Shown: positions 39,872 to 48,723 of the stretch, piece by piece
Layout of the letters: every line of letters begins with the position of its first letter
Position numbering within the stretch: position 1 is the first letter of the stretch
NCBI RefSeq assembly: GCF_035920345.1
Contig: NZ_CP109149.1
Coordinates: 3,038,001 to 3,102,000 of the forward strand
DNA: 64,000 bases
Direction: 5' to 3'
DNA from: Nocardia vinacea
GTDB lineage: Bacteria; Actinomycetota; Actinomycetes; Mycobacteriales; Mycobacteriaceae
Notes under the pieces: model-generated
What the model was told of the DNA's origin: nothing
Seen by the model: only the letters and a program-made list of their open reading frames with translations
The model's database searches: none
Program-made: the position numbers and the translations under genes

Positions 39872-42115
39872 CTACACGCTGGCGGGCTGGCGCAGATCGT
39901 CCCGGTGCGGCAGGGGCGGGGCGGACGGTCCTTCGTCGAATCCGAAACGCTCGTGCAGCTTTTCGAGCGGGCCGGGTGCCCACCAGTTCCAGTCGCCGAG
40001 CAGTTTCATCACCGCGGGCAGCAGGAAGCCGCGGATCAAAGTCGCATCAACCAGTACCGCCAGCGGCAGGCCGATGCCGAAGGACTTCATGAAGGTGATG
40101 TCCGAGGCCAGGAATCCCAGGAACACCAAGGAGATCAGGACCGCTGCGGCGGTGACGATCCGGCCGATCTTTTCCAGGCCATGGGCAACGGCCGATTCGT
40201 TCTTGCCGGTGCGTTCGTACTCTTCGAGAATCCGGGACAGCAGGAATACCTGGTAATCCATGGCCAGACCGAAGGCCACACCGAACAGCATGACCGGCAC
40301 GGTCGGCGGCAGATCGCCGGTCACGGTGAAATCGAGCAGGCCGGACAGGTGCCCGTCCTGGAAGATCCAGACCAGCGCGCCGAAAGTCGCGGTGAGGCTC
40401 AGGGCGCTGAGCACGATTGCGACCAGCGGCAGCACCACGCTGCCGGTCAGCAGAAACAGCACGACCAGCATGATGATCACAACGTAGGCCAGCGCCAGGG
40501 GCAGCGCCGAGGTCACCGCATCGAGGGAATCGGCGCTCGCGGCCGCGATACCGCCGACCAACCGCTGTGCGGGTGCGGGCACTGCGCGCAACTTCTTGGC
40601 CACCCGATCCAGCAGTGCCGGATCGCTGGTGTCCGGTGTCACCGAAAGGTATGCGGCGTCCTTGGTTTCGAAGCGCGCGTGCTGTGCCATGGCCGGGGCG
40701 AGCTGCCCGCCGTGGGCGTAGCTGCCGGTGGCGGTGTCGACGCGACGGACATTGTCGACTTCGGAGAGCTTCCTGGCGTAGGCATCCAGGTCGGACTTGC
40801 TGTCTGGAAGTACGACGAACAGTCCGTTGGTGTCGGTGGCGGCGAACTCACGCTGGATGGTCTCGGTGATCTGCCGGTTGTTCATCGACTCCGGCAATGC
40901 CCGCTCGTCGGGGAAGCCGAGTTTCACACCGAGGAACGGGGTCCCGAGCAGCAGCAGGAAGGCCGCGACCGCCAGACCGATCGGCACCGGCTTCCGCATC
41001 ACGAATACCGCGAGCCGATGCCAGAACCCCTCACCGGGCGCCGGACGCTGCGGACGGAAGAACCAGCCGAGTTGACCGCGATCGATGCGACTGCCGAGCA
41101 GCAGCAGAATCGCGGGCAGCACCGTCAGCGAAACCGTCGCGGCGATCGCGGCAACGGCCAGACCCGCATAACCCATGGACCGCACCGCGAGCAGTGGGAA
41201 GAACAACAGGCCCGACAGCGCGACCGCAACGGTGACCGCCGAGAAGGCCACGGTGCGTCCGGCCGAGCGCATGGTCGCGGCGACGGCCGGACCGGTCGCG
41301 GCGCCTGCGGCCAATTCGTCGCGGTAGCGGCTGATGATCAGCAGGCTGTAGTCGATCGCCAGGCCGAGGCCGAGCAGAGTGGCGACATTGGTCGCGGTCG
41401 CGGCGAGATCGGTGACCAGGGCGATCAGCCACAGAGCGCCCATGGTGATCATCACGGTCACCGCTGCGACGACCAGCGGCAGGCTGGCCGCGACCAGACC
41501 GCCGAATACGAACAGCAGGGCGATCAGCGTGATCGGGAACGCGATGGATTCGCCGAGTACGGCGTCCTTCTCGCTCTGCTGCACCGTCTCGTGCAACAAC
41601 ATCGCGTAACCGCCGACGCGCACCTGCACCGGCCCGTGCTTGCCGCCGTAGCGGTCCGCCAGACCGCCGATCTTCTGGTCGACCGCACCCTCCTCGCCGA
41701 GAATGCTCGCCACTATCAGCCCCGACTTGCCGTCGGCGCTGCGCAGCGCAGGCGACTTGTCCATCCAGTACGACATGACACCCGCAACACCCGGCTCATC
41801 CTTCAGCTTCAGCGCCAATTTCACTGCGGCCGTTGCCGATTCGGGATCGTCGACCGAGGTGTCGCTGTGCACCAGCAGCACGAAGTTCGGCGGCGCCTGA
41901 CCGAAGGCATCGCGCAAAATCTCGGTGGCCCGGCTGGATTCGCCGCCGGGATCGCTGTAGCCACCGCCCTGCACTTTGTCGAACAACGTCGAGCTGAGCA
42001 TCGCCATTATCAGCGCGAGACCGGCGAAGACGCCGAGAATCCATTTTGCGCGCCGCGTAGCGACTGCTTGCACGTCGCTCGAAATGGTCAGCTTGGTCAG
42101 TTCGAACACCGCCAC
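39872..42115 (-). CDS. MMPL-family RND transporter, last gene of the nlt operon
   Basis: The 747-residue protein has the MMPL/RND plan: one N-terminal membrane helix (about 18-38), a porter domain (about 45-180), five helices (about 185-370) with GLGLAIDYSLLIISRYRDEL, a second helix and porter domain, then five more helices with GVAFGLAMDYQVFLLSRI. The two Asp-Tyr pairs (AIDY, AMDY) form the proton-relay site. The GTG at 42115 follows the P450 stop by 14 bases, and a second GTG at 42109 is possible. Such pumps export lipids (MmpL in mycobacteria). Export of the beta-lactone product or a derivative is inferred from the operon. Confidence 0.9.
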   Translation of the reverse strand: MAVFELTKLTISSDVQAVATRRAKWILGVFAGLALIMAMLSSTLFDKVQGGGYSDPGGESSRATEILRDAFGQAPPNFVLLVHSDTSVDDPESATAAVKLALKLKDEPGVAGVMSYWMDKSPALRSADGKSGLIVASILGEEGAVDQKIGGLADRYGGKHGPVQVRVGGYAMLLHETVQQSEKDAVLGESIAFPITLIALLFVFGGLVAASLPLVVAAVTVMITMGALWLIALVTDLAATATNVATLLGLGLAIDYSLLIISRYRDELAAGAATGPAVAATMRSAGRTVAFSAVTVAVALSGLLFFPLLAVRSMGYAGLAVAAIAATVSLTVLPAILLLLGSRIDRGQLGWFFRPQRPAPGEGFWHRLAVFVMRKPVPIGLAVAAFLLLLGTPFLGVKLGFPDERALPESMNNRQITETIQREFAATDTNGLFVVLPDSKSDLDAYARKLSEVDNVRRVDTATGSYAHGGQLAPAMAQHARFETKDAAYLSVTPDTSDPALLDRVAKKLRAVPAPAQRLVGGIAAASADSLDAVTSALPLALAYVVIIMLVVLFLLTGSVVLPLVAIVLSALSLTATFGALVWIFQDGHLSGLLDFTVTGDLPPTVPVMLFGVAFGLAMDYQVFLLSRILEEYERTGKNESAVAHGLEKIGRIVTAAAVLISLVFLGFLASDITFMKSFGIGLPLAVLVDATLIRGFLLPAVMKLLGDWNWWAPGPLEKLHERFGFDEGPSAPPLPHRDDLRQPASV
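42058..42085. repeat. Dispersed palindromic repeat, copy 2 (inside the MMPL coding region)
   Basis: The sequence begins TAGCGACTGCTTGCACGTCG and continues CTCGAAAT. It differs from the copy at 21059 at three or four positions. Here it encodes residues around SSDVQAVAT of the MMPL N-terminus, just before the first membrane helix. Confidence 0.55.
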
Positions 42116-42129
42116 ACCCTCATCACTCG

Positions 42130-43548
42130 TTAAGCCGCCCCGCGTTCGCTCCCTGACGAATCCGCGACGTGCCCGGTTTGCACCTGCCTGGCCACCACTC
42201 GCATCGGCAGATACTTCGGGTGCACCAGGGCGCCGATCACCGTCTCTTGCACCGCGATACCGGGCATCGGGCGCAGGCACCAGCGCCCGCCGATCGTAGC
42301 AACCTGCAGGGCAACCTCGGTGAGCGAGAACACATTTCCCGGACACTGCCGGGTGCCCATACCGAACGGCAGGTACGCGCCCTTGGGCCGGGACTCCATT
42401 GCCGCAGGCAGCCAGCGGTCCGGGTCGAATTCATCGGGATTCGGGAAGATGGCCGGATCCCGGTGCACCGCAACAGGACACACCAGCAACATGGCACCCT
42501 TCGGCAATGCCTTGCCGCCGAGTTCATAGTTCGCGGGCACATCGCGGACGGTCAGCCACGGCGAGTACATGCGCAGGGTCTCGGTGACGATCCGCTTGGT
42601 CAGATCGAGCCGACCGAGATCGGCGAATTCGGCCGGGCGACCACCCAGCACCGCATCGATCTCGGCGTGGAAAGCGGCCTCCAGCTCGGGATTTCGGCCC
42701 AGCTCGTGGAATACCCAGGACAGCGTCATCCCGGTTGCCTCGGTGCCGCCGACCAGGAAGTTGATCAGCTCGTCGTGCACCTGGGCATCGGTGAGCGCGA
42801 CACCGTCCTCATCACGGGCCTTGATCAGGGTGTCCAGCAAGTCGCCATGATCCAGGTTCGGGTCGGCGGCCAGGTCCGCACGGTAAGCGGCGATGATCTT
42901 GCTGGTCGCCGACTTCATACCGGCCACAAGCCCTTCGAAGCGGCGATTGCTGGGCAGTGGCAGCTTGTCGATCCAGGCCGGGCGGGTGACGCGGCGGGCG
43001 AGCAGCGTCATGACCGGTGTGAGCATCTCGTGGATTTCCGCGCCGGTCTCCGCGCCGAGGTCGCCGCTGAACAGCGCCCCCGCGACGGTGCGTAGCGCCA
43101 GGTCGTGCATCTCGGTATCGACGACCACCATTTGACCGTCACGCCAGGCATCGGCCTGTTCCGCGCCCAGACGCGTCATCACGGTGGCGTACTGCGCAAT
43201 GCGGCCGCGAGCGAAGGCCGGAGCGATCATTCGGCGTTCCCGCTTGTGCTGGGGGCCCGACAGCACGGTGACCCCAGCGCCGAGCAGCGCCTCCGCGCGA
43301 TCGATCATGGAACCCTGATCGGACAGGCCGACGAAGGCTTCGCGGATCAGGTCCGGTTCGGTGACGACGTAGGTGTCGTAACCCGGAATCTTCACCCGCA
43401 CCACGGGTCCGAGGTCCGACAGCGTCTGCAGGAAGCGGTACGGCCTGCGCGCGAGGCGGTGTGAATGGCCGATGAGGGGCAGGGCCCCCGGTGCGGTCGG
43501 CACCGCATTCGTGCCGGTCGGGCGGGTGGCGAGCCGGGTGGTCATCAT
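42130..43548 (-). CDS. Cytochrome P450 of the nlt operon
   Basis: The 472-residue P450 has Pro-rich N-terminus PTAPGALPLIGH, C-helix HKRERRMIAPAFARG, I-helix FLVGGTEATGMTL, ExxR as ETLRM, PERF-like FDPDRW and the heme-Cys loop FGMGTRQCPG. It is soluble and would need a ferredoxin or reductase encoded elsewhere. In the I-helix, Glu-Ala-Thr replaces the more usual Glu/Asp-Thr, with the Thr shifted by one. AGGAGACTCGC precedes ATG 43548, 55 bases after nltD. Oxidation of the fatty beta-lactone or its acyl chains is inferred from the operon. Confidence 0.9.
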   Translation of the reverse strand: MMTTRLATRPTGTNAVPTAPGALPLIGHSHRLARRPYRFLQTLSDLGPVVRVKIPGYDTYVVTEPDLIREAFVGLSDQGSMIDRAEALLGAGVTVLSGPQHKRERRMIAPAFARGRIAQYATVMTRLGAEQADAWRDGQMVVVDTEMHDLALRTVAGALFSGDLGAETGAEIHEMLTPVMTLLARRVTRPAWIDKLPLPSNRRFEGLVAGMKSATSKIIAAYRADLAADPNLDHGDLLDTLIKARDEDGVALTDAQVHDELINFLVGGTEATGMTLSWVFHELGRNPELEAAFHAEIDAVLGGRPAEFADLGRLDLTKRIVTETLRMYSPWLTVRDVPANYELGGKALPKGAMLLVCPVAVHRDPAIFPNPDEFDPDRWLPAAMESRPKGAYLPFGMGTRQCPGNVFSLTEVALQVATIGGRWCLRPMPGIAVQETVIGALVHPKYLPMRVVARQVQTGHVADSSGSERGAA

Positions 43549-43603
43549 GCGAGTCTCCTAGGCGTGGATCGACTTTCGCGCACTCGATCGAGGGGTCGGT
43601 TGG

Positions 43604-44632
43604 TCATCCGCGAGCGATGACGGCGTCGACGCCGCCGAGCTGTCCGACCCAGTCGACGTAGGCCGCCAGTCCGTCGGCCAGCGAGACCGCCGGCGCGTAG
43701 CCGAAATCCCGGGTGGCCGCGCTGGTGTCGTAGGTACTGGAAACAGTCAATGCCGCGGTGGTCCAACTGGACAGCGGCGGCGCGTAGCGCTCCTTGATCG
43801 CCGGCACTCGCCATATGGTGTCGAAAACCGCGATGGCGGCGTCGAATACCGGTTTGGGAATGGTCCGGGTGGGCGGCGTCAGGTCCAGAGCGACGGCGAG
43901 GTCCTCGACGAACTTCCACAGATCGACATCCTCGGGATCGGCGAGGAAGTAGGCATTGCCCGCGACCTGATCCGAGCGCGCCGCCTGCAGACAAGCCTGC
44001 GCGGCATGCTCGCAGTATGTGATCGACACCATGACGTTCTTGCCGCCGGAGAGGTCGGGCAGCTTGCCGGACTTCAACTTTCGCAGCAGCAGCGTCATCC
44101 AACCCGAGGAACGCGGTCCCCAGATCATTCGCGGTCGCAGCGCACAGGTCACGAAATCCGGGGTGTTGCCGGCCAGGACGAGCTGTTCGGCGGCGGCCTT
44201 GGTCTCCACGTACAGGCTCTTCGGAGCGGTCACGTACGGCTCGGACTCGTCGATGCCGAAGCGGTCGGTGTCATAGGAGGTCGCCACCGAGGGGCTGCTG
44301 ACGAAGACGAATCGGCCGACACCGGCCTCCTGTGCAGCCTTCATCAGCCGCCGGGTGCCCTCGACATTGGCCTCCCAGAACTGCGCCCGGCTGCCGACCT
44401 CGGCGACCAGTCCAGCGCTGTGATAGACCACATCGACGCCCTTACACGCGGTGACCAGCGATTCGTAGTCGCCGAGATCGCCTGCCACCGTTTCGAGTTC
44501 GGGCACCATCGACAGGTAGCCGAGATCGCTCGACGGCCGGACGATGGCACGTAGCTCATCACCGGCCGCCACGGCGGCGTCGACGATATGGCTGCCGAGG
44601 AATCCGGTTGCCCCGGTGACCAAAGCCTTCAT
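43604..44632 (-). CDS. nltD: OleD-type 2-alkyl-3-oxoalkanoate reductase
   Basis: The 342-residue extended SDR (3beta-HSD/epimerase-like) starts at ATG 44632, with cofactor loop TGATGFLG (residues 7-14), VVYHSAGLV, a Ser in VSSPSVA, and Tyr/Lys in SLYVETKAAAEQLV, then CALRPRMIWGP. In the olefin/beta-lactone pathway OleD reduces the beta-keto acid made by OleA to the 2-alkyl-3-hydroxyalkanoic acid. The start overlaps the nltC stop as ATGA. The symbol is given because the gene order A-B-C-D matches the published Nocardia nocardiolactone cluster. Specificity for long branched acyl chains cannot be read from sequence. Confidence 0.9.
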   Translation of the reverse strand: MKALVTGATGFLGSHIVDAAVAAGDELRAIVRPSSDLGYLSMVPELETVAGDLGDYESLVTACKGVDVVYHSAGLVAEVGSRAQFWEANVEGTRRLMKAAQEAGVGRFVFVSSPSVATSYDTDRFGIDESEPYVTAPKSLYVETKAAAEQLVLAGNTPDFVTCALRPRMIWGPRSSGWMTLLLRKLKSGKLPDLSGGKNVMVSITYCEHAAQACLQAARSDQVAGNAYFLADPEDVDLWKFVEDLAVALDLTPPTRTIPKPVFDAAIAVFDTIWRVPAIKERYAPPLSSWTTAALTVSSTYDTSAATRDFGYAPAVSLADGLAAYVDWVGQLGGVDAVIARG

Positions 44633-46320
44633 GGCGTCATACCCTTTCCGGCCCATACGGCCAATTCCTCGCGCCCGATCTTGGCGTTGTGCCTGATGTC
44701 GACCGGGAACCCGGGATGGGCGCGGAATACCTTGATGGACCTGGTGAATTCGCGCCCGCGCGCGATGGACCACAGTTCCCGCTGAACCCGTGGAATCTCG
44801 GATTCCGCCACCCCGGACCGCAGTTCGAAGCACAGCACCGGGATCTGTGCCCCCGGCTCACCGACACCGACGAGCGCGGTGCGGTGCACATCCGGGTGGG
44901 TGTTGAAGATCTGCTCGCACTGCACAGTGAACAGGTCACCGGCCGCGGTGCGGACCCGCTGCGCCGTGCGGCCACAGAACCACAGCCGACCGGACTCGTC
45001 CTGCCAGGCCAGATCACCGACGCGATGCCAACGGCGCACCGTGCCGTCCGGGCGGGTTTCGTCGATCTTGTTGCGGGCATCGGCGGCCGGGTTGCGGTGA
45101 TAAGCGGTGCTGACTTGCGCACCGGCGGCGACGATTTCGCCGATCTCCCCCGGTGGCAGCACGAGGTCGTCGCGCCAGGTGGGGATTTCGTCATCGGAGA
45201 CGGCAATGATCCGTACTCTTGTATCGCTGTCGGATTCCGCGATCGGGCGGCCGACGCAGGTGCCCGCGCCCTCGGCGGTCTGCTTGCGGGTTTCGTCGAG
45301 TTCGGACCATTCGAGGGTGGTCAGCGGCAATGCCTCGGTCGCACCGTAGGTGGTGAAGACGCGCGCGGACTCACCGAGAGCGGCCCTAACCCCCACCAGC
45401 GCATCGAGGTTCGCGGGCGCGCCCATCGAGATGATCCGAACCAGACTCGGCAGCGTAATCCCGGTTCTTGTCAGATATTCGCCGAGCGGACCGAGCAGGG
45501 CGGGGGATGCGGTGACATCGGTGGCCTGGAAACTCTGGACCACATCGGTGAGCAGTGCCGGATCGGCCTTGGACACCCGCACCGGATCGACCGGCCCGAG
45601 CACCACATGCGCACCCTGCAGCAGATCGAAGATGCCGAACAGCGGTACCGAGGTGAGCGAGACGAAACCCGTTGGGCGGCCGTGCAACTGCTCGATCACC
45701 CGCAGTGAGGCGGCGAATCCGGCCCGGGTGAACTCCACCCCCTTGGCCGGTCCGGTACTGCCGGTGGTGAAGGCGATCATCAGCAGATCGTCGGGCGCAT
45801 GGGTGATTTCGGGTGCAGCCGCACCAGGCGTTTGTCGCATGGCGAGCAAGGTGTGCCCACCCCAGAACGAGCGTCCAACCGACACATGCACCCGCACCGA
45901 ACGGAAGGTGCGCCGCGCCGCCAGTCGCACCAGATGCGCCAGCGGTATGCCGATGAACGCCTCCGCACCGACACTGCGGAAGCAATGCAGCATGCGGCGC
46001 ACACCCATACCCGGATCCACCACCACCGGCACCGCACCGACCCGGAACAGCGCGAAGATCACCGCGAACAGATCAGGATCGGGTTTGACCATGACAATGG
46101 TCTTGACGCCCTTGCTGATTCCGATCCGTTCGAAGGCCGCGGCATAGGCCTCGACCCGCGCGCCGAGTTCGGCGAAGGTCAGCACCGCGAATCCGAGATC
46201 CGCTGCGCGCCCGGCACGTTCGGGATGCGCGACGGTCGGATAGCTGATGGCGGGCAGGTCGGCGCGCTGCCGGATCTGGTGCGCCAGCAGCGCGCTCAGA
46301 TCTGCGGGCTCCTGACTCAC
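44629..46320 (-). CDS. nltC: OleC-type beta-lactone synthetase (acyl-adenylate enzyme)
   Basis: The 563-residue ANL-superfamily enzyme has P-loop FTTGSTGPAKGV (about residues 184-195), A5 motif TTYGATEALPL, A7 HRVGDLAW, FCGRTAQRVRT, and a C-terminal lid ending HPGFPVDIRHNAKIGREELA with the conserved Lys. OleC enzymes adenylate a 2-alkyl-3-hydroxy acid, and the hydroxyl attacks to close a beta-lactone. Genes between OleA- and OleD-type partners identify it as OleC rather than a CoA ligase. Start and stop overlap neighbours as ATGA on both sides. With no OleB decarboxylase encoded, the beta-lactone would be the end product. Confidence 0.92.
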   Translation of the reverse strand: MSQEPADLSALLAHQIRQRADLPAISYPTVAHPERAGRAADLGFAVLTFAELGARVEAYAAAFERIGISKGVKTIVMVKPDPDLFAVIFALFRVGAVPVVVDPGMGVRRMLHCFRSVGAEAFIGIPLAHLVRLAARRTFRSVRVHVSVGRSFWGGHTLLAMRQTPGAAAPEITHAPDDLLMIAFTTGSTGPAKGVEFTRAGFAASLRVIEQLHGRPTGFVSLTSVPLFGIFDLLQGAHVVLGPVDPVRVSKADPALLTDVVQSFQATDVTASPALLGPLGEYLTRTGITLPSLVRIISMGAPANLDALVGVRAALGESARVFTTYGATEALPLTTLEWSELDETRKQTAEGAGTCVGRPIAESDSDTRVRIIAVSDDEIPTWRDDLVLPPGEIGEIVAAGAQVSTAYHRNPAADARNKIDETRPDGTVRRWHRVGDLAWQDESGRLWFCGRTAQRVRTAAGDLFTVQCEQIFNTHPDVHRTALVGVGEPGAQIPVLCFELRSGVAESEIPRVQRELWSIARGREFTRSIKVFRAHPGFPVDIRHNAKIGREELAVWAGKGMTP

Positions 46321-47225
46321 CCCGCACCGCCGGCGGGAACGGTGTAGCTCACGCAGCCGGCGATCGGACCGGATCCCGCGGCGACCAGGAGCAATTCGTC
46401 GCCGGCCGACAGTTCACCGGCCCCGAGCAACTGGTGGTAGCCGATGATCAAACCCGAGCTGCCCGCGTCCAGGTCGCCGGTCGCGGCCTGATGCGCTCGG
46501 GCGAAACCGAATTCGCTCGCCAGGGTGGCCGCGAAGTCGGGCACCGGGTTATTGGTGACCAGCACGCGCTGCCCCTCCGGCCGTTCGGCCAGGTACGGGC
46601 GGACCGCGGCAAACGCTGCGCCGCTGACCAGTTCGGCGTAGTCGTCGGCGACATCGACGGTGATCGAGCGCTGTCCGTCGTTACCCATCGCCTTCAGATC
46701 GAGGTACCCGGCGACACCTGGATGGGTGCCGGCCGCGCGCGGCAGCGGTGCCGGGATGTGCACGCGATCGAAGCCGGTGCCCTCATCGATCCCCTTGGTC
46801 ACCAGCAATGCGGCACCGACCGCTGCGTAGCGGAAGTCGGCCGGTGCGTGTCCGATGCCGCCGGGGTGTGCGTCGCTGCCGACGATCAGCACCCGCTCGA
46901 CCGTGCCGTTCTCCAGCAGCGCACCCGCGGCCTGCAATGCGTTGAGCACGCCGCAGGCCCCATTGCGCAGATCGAGCGAGAAACCCGCCCGCGACGAGCC
47001 GACCTGGTAGTCCAGGTGCATCCCCAGTTCCTTCTGGATCAGAGCGGCATTGGACGGTTCGACGATATTGCTGTCGCGGTAGACGCCGACATTGATCAGC
47101 ACGTCGATATCGTTCGGTTCGACGCCCGCCCCCGAAAGGCACTCCCCGGCCGCCCGCACGGCGTGGTCGATGGAACCCAGGGTGGGGTCGGCGCTGACGG
47201 CGGACCGCCGAATAATGAACGTCAT
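46317..47225 (-). CDS. nltB: OleA-like thiolase subunit with degenerate catalytic residues
   Basis: The 302-residue KAS III/OleA-like protein starts at ATG 47225, one base after the nltA stop. A Cys is kept in LRNGACGVLNALQAAG (about residue 95), followed by VLIVGSDAHPGG. Where NltA has the catalytic His (FHQLGVG) this protein reads VTNNPVPD, and where NltA has Asn (YGNTGAS) it reads DAGSSGL (alignment by eye). It is about 40 residues shorter than NltA. This fits a non-catalytic partner in a heterodimer, as reported for NltA/NltB and lipstatin LstA/LstB, probably shaping the acyl channels. Confidence 0.88.
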   Translation of the reverse strand: MTFIIRRSAVSADPTLGSIDHAVRAAGECLSGAGVEPNDIDVLINVGVYRDSNIVEPSNAALIQKELGMHLDYQVGSSRAGFSLDLRNGACGVLNALQAAGALLENGTVERVLIVGSDAHPGGIGHAPADFRYAAVGAALLVTKGIDEGTGFDRVHIPAPLPRAAGTHPGVAGYLDLKAMGNDGQRSITVDVADDYAELVSGAAFAAVRPYLAERPEGQRVLVTNNPVPDFAATLASEFGFARAHQAATGDLDAGSSGLIIGYHQLLGAGELSAGDELLLVAAGSGPIAGCVSYTVPAGGAG

Positions 47226-47226
47226 T

Positions 47227-48264
47227 TCATCCCACCAATGCGCTGATAGTTGCCGAAAGGACACCGAAGACCATTCCGGAGGCCGTCGGCACGAAACAGA
47301 TTTTGGTCCCCTTCGGGATCTCGCCTCGGGAAATATAGTCGTGCAGCACCAAGAAATGCGTACTCGCCCCGGTGTTGCCATACTTTTCGACGGTCGCCAA
47401 CCGCGGCGGCATCTCGGTGCCGTGAATCTTGCTGCCGGATTCGGCGAGCTTCTCGGTGAATCCGACGCCGAGCTGGTGGAACACGATGAAGTCGAACTTC
47501 TCGTCGGCGAATGTGGTGCCGCGCTTTGCGAGGATATCGCTATGGAATTTCGCCCATGTTTCCCGGCGCGGCGCGGCTTGCATGGTGAGATTGTCGGTCA
47601 ACATGATCATGTTCTCGCTGGCATCGCTCGGTTTGGCAATACACAATGGCGAGTACTCGGCGCAGGTCGTCAGATCGACGTAGTGCAGCACGTCTTCTTC
47701 GTCCACCGCGGGGTCCAGAATGACCGCGACCGCGGCATCCGCGAGAGTGAGTGCGGCGAACTGCGGATCGCGCGCATCGATGGCCTCGGCGAGTGCCCCC
47801 TCGGTCACCGGCGAGATCACCTCGGGCGTGACGACCATGCCATTGCGCACCGCACCCGCGCGAATCAGATTGTCCAGCAGATAGATTCCGGTCATGGTGC
47901 CGCCGCAGGCATTCGCCACGTCATAACCGGAGGCATTGACCGCGCCGATGCGCCGGGCGATCTCCTGGGATGCCGACGGTTCGAAGACCATATGGAATCC
48001 GTCGTGCACGGTGGTGCCGCCACAGATGATGATATCCAGGTCGGCGGCGTCCAATCCGGACTTCGCCAGCGCGTCCTGCGCGGCCCGCGCGCCGAGGGTG
48101 AGGGTGTCCTCGCTGGTGCGGTCAACCATATAGCGATGACCGATGCCGGTAATTCGCTCGACGTCGAACTCGCCGCCGCTCGTCATCCGACTCAGTACTT
48201 CCGAAGTGGTGTATTCGCCGACCGGAAGGGCGGCTCCCAGGGCGCGTAATCGGGAAGAATTCAC
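47227..48264 (-). CDS. nltA: OleA-type Claisen condensing thiolase, catalytic subunit
   Basis: The 345-residue KAS III-superfamily enzyme condenses two acyl-CoAs head to head into a 2-alkyl-3-oxo acid. The catalytic Cys is in VANACGGTMTGIY (about residue 127), His in FIVFHQLGVGF and Asn in KYGNTGASTHF, completing the triad. GTG 48264 is chosen because it begins the first strand and has AAAGGA eight bases upstream; an in-frame upstream start at 48315 adds 17 unlikely residues. It is the first gene of the minus-strand operon nltA-nltB-nltC-nltD-P450-MMPL. An unusual feature is the dedicated P450 and exporter at the operon end. Confidence 0.9.
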   Translation of the reverse strand: MNSSRLRALGAALPVGEYTTSEVLSRMTSGGEFDVERITGIGHRYMVDRTSEDTLTLGARAAQDALAKSGLDAADLDIIICGGTTVHDGFHMVFEPSASQEIARRIGAVNASGYDVANACGGTMTGIYLLDNLIRAGAVRNGMVVTPEVISPVTEGALAEAIDARDPQFAALTLADAAVAVILDPAVDEEDVLHYVDLTTCAEYSPLCIAKPSDASENMIMLTDNLTMQAAPRRETWAKFHSDILAKRGTTFADEKFDFIVFHQLGVGFTEKLAESGSKIHGTEMPPRLATVEKYGNTGASTHFLVLHDYISRGEIPKGTKICFVPTASGMVFGVLSATISALVG

Positions 48265-48723
48265 CGTAGCGGTCCTTTCGACAGAGACGGGCAGCAGGAA
48301 CTCCCCGGCTGGCACGACAATGGCCGCGGGCAGATGATGCGGGAATTCCGTTCCACGCGATCGCGAGAACAGAAGGTTCCGAAATCAACATTGATTTCGG
48401 CAATCGGATCCGGATTGCCCGACCCTGGGCAATCCGTTCGACAACGCCGAGCATACGGCGCACCGGACAATGTGACCAGCCAGATGACAGCACGGTGCTA
48501 CTGGTGAGTCACATCGTTGCTGGAAAAGCGAGATCTGACATGATCGCATTATGAAGAATGTCACCGTCGATATCCGTGAACTATCACAGCGCAACGGTGA
48601 CTCGACCACCCGACAGTAAGCTCCGCACGACCGACGAACCACGCCGACCACGAAGGGGCTCGCCCTGCACACCACCGAACTCGCTGTGCCACACCGACAT
48701 CCGCGTTCCGCATGGGAACAGTG
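48265..48723. promoter_or_regulatory. Divergent intergenic region upstream of nltA and the lycopene cyclase gene
   Basis: This gene-free gap of 459 bases should hold the nlt operon promoter on the minus strand and the cyclase-Ku promoter on the plus strand. Locally A/T-richer sequence at 48530-48565 contains a 6-base inverted repeat, TGACAT (48536-48541) and ATGTCA (48558-48563), a possible regulator site. A 22-codon plus-strand frame starting at 48551 is probably not a gene. I see no clear -35/-10 pair. Confidence 0.4.

Noticed and set aside
39905..42133. A 742-codon plus-strand frame opposite the MMPL gene
   Set aside because: It is His/Gln/Arg-rich without hydrophobic or domain structure, while the minus strand encodes a clear RND transporter.
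48551..48620. A 22-codon leader peptide upstream of the cyclase gene
   Set aside because: It lacks a ribosome binding site and attenuator-like stems, and it is too far from the gene start to be convincing.
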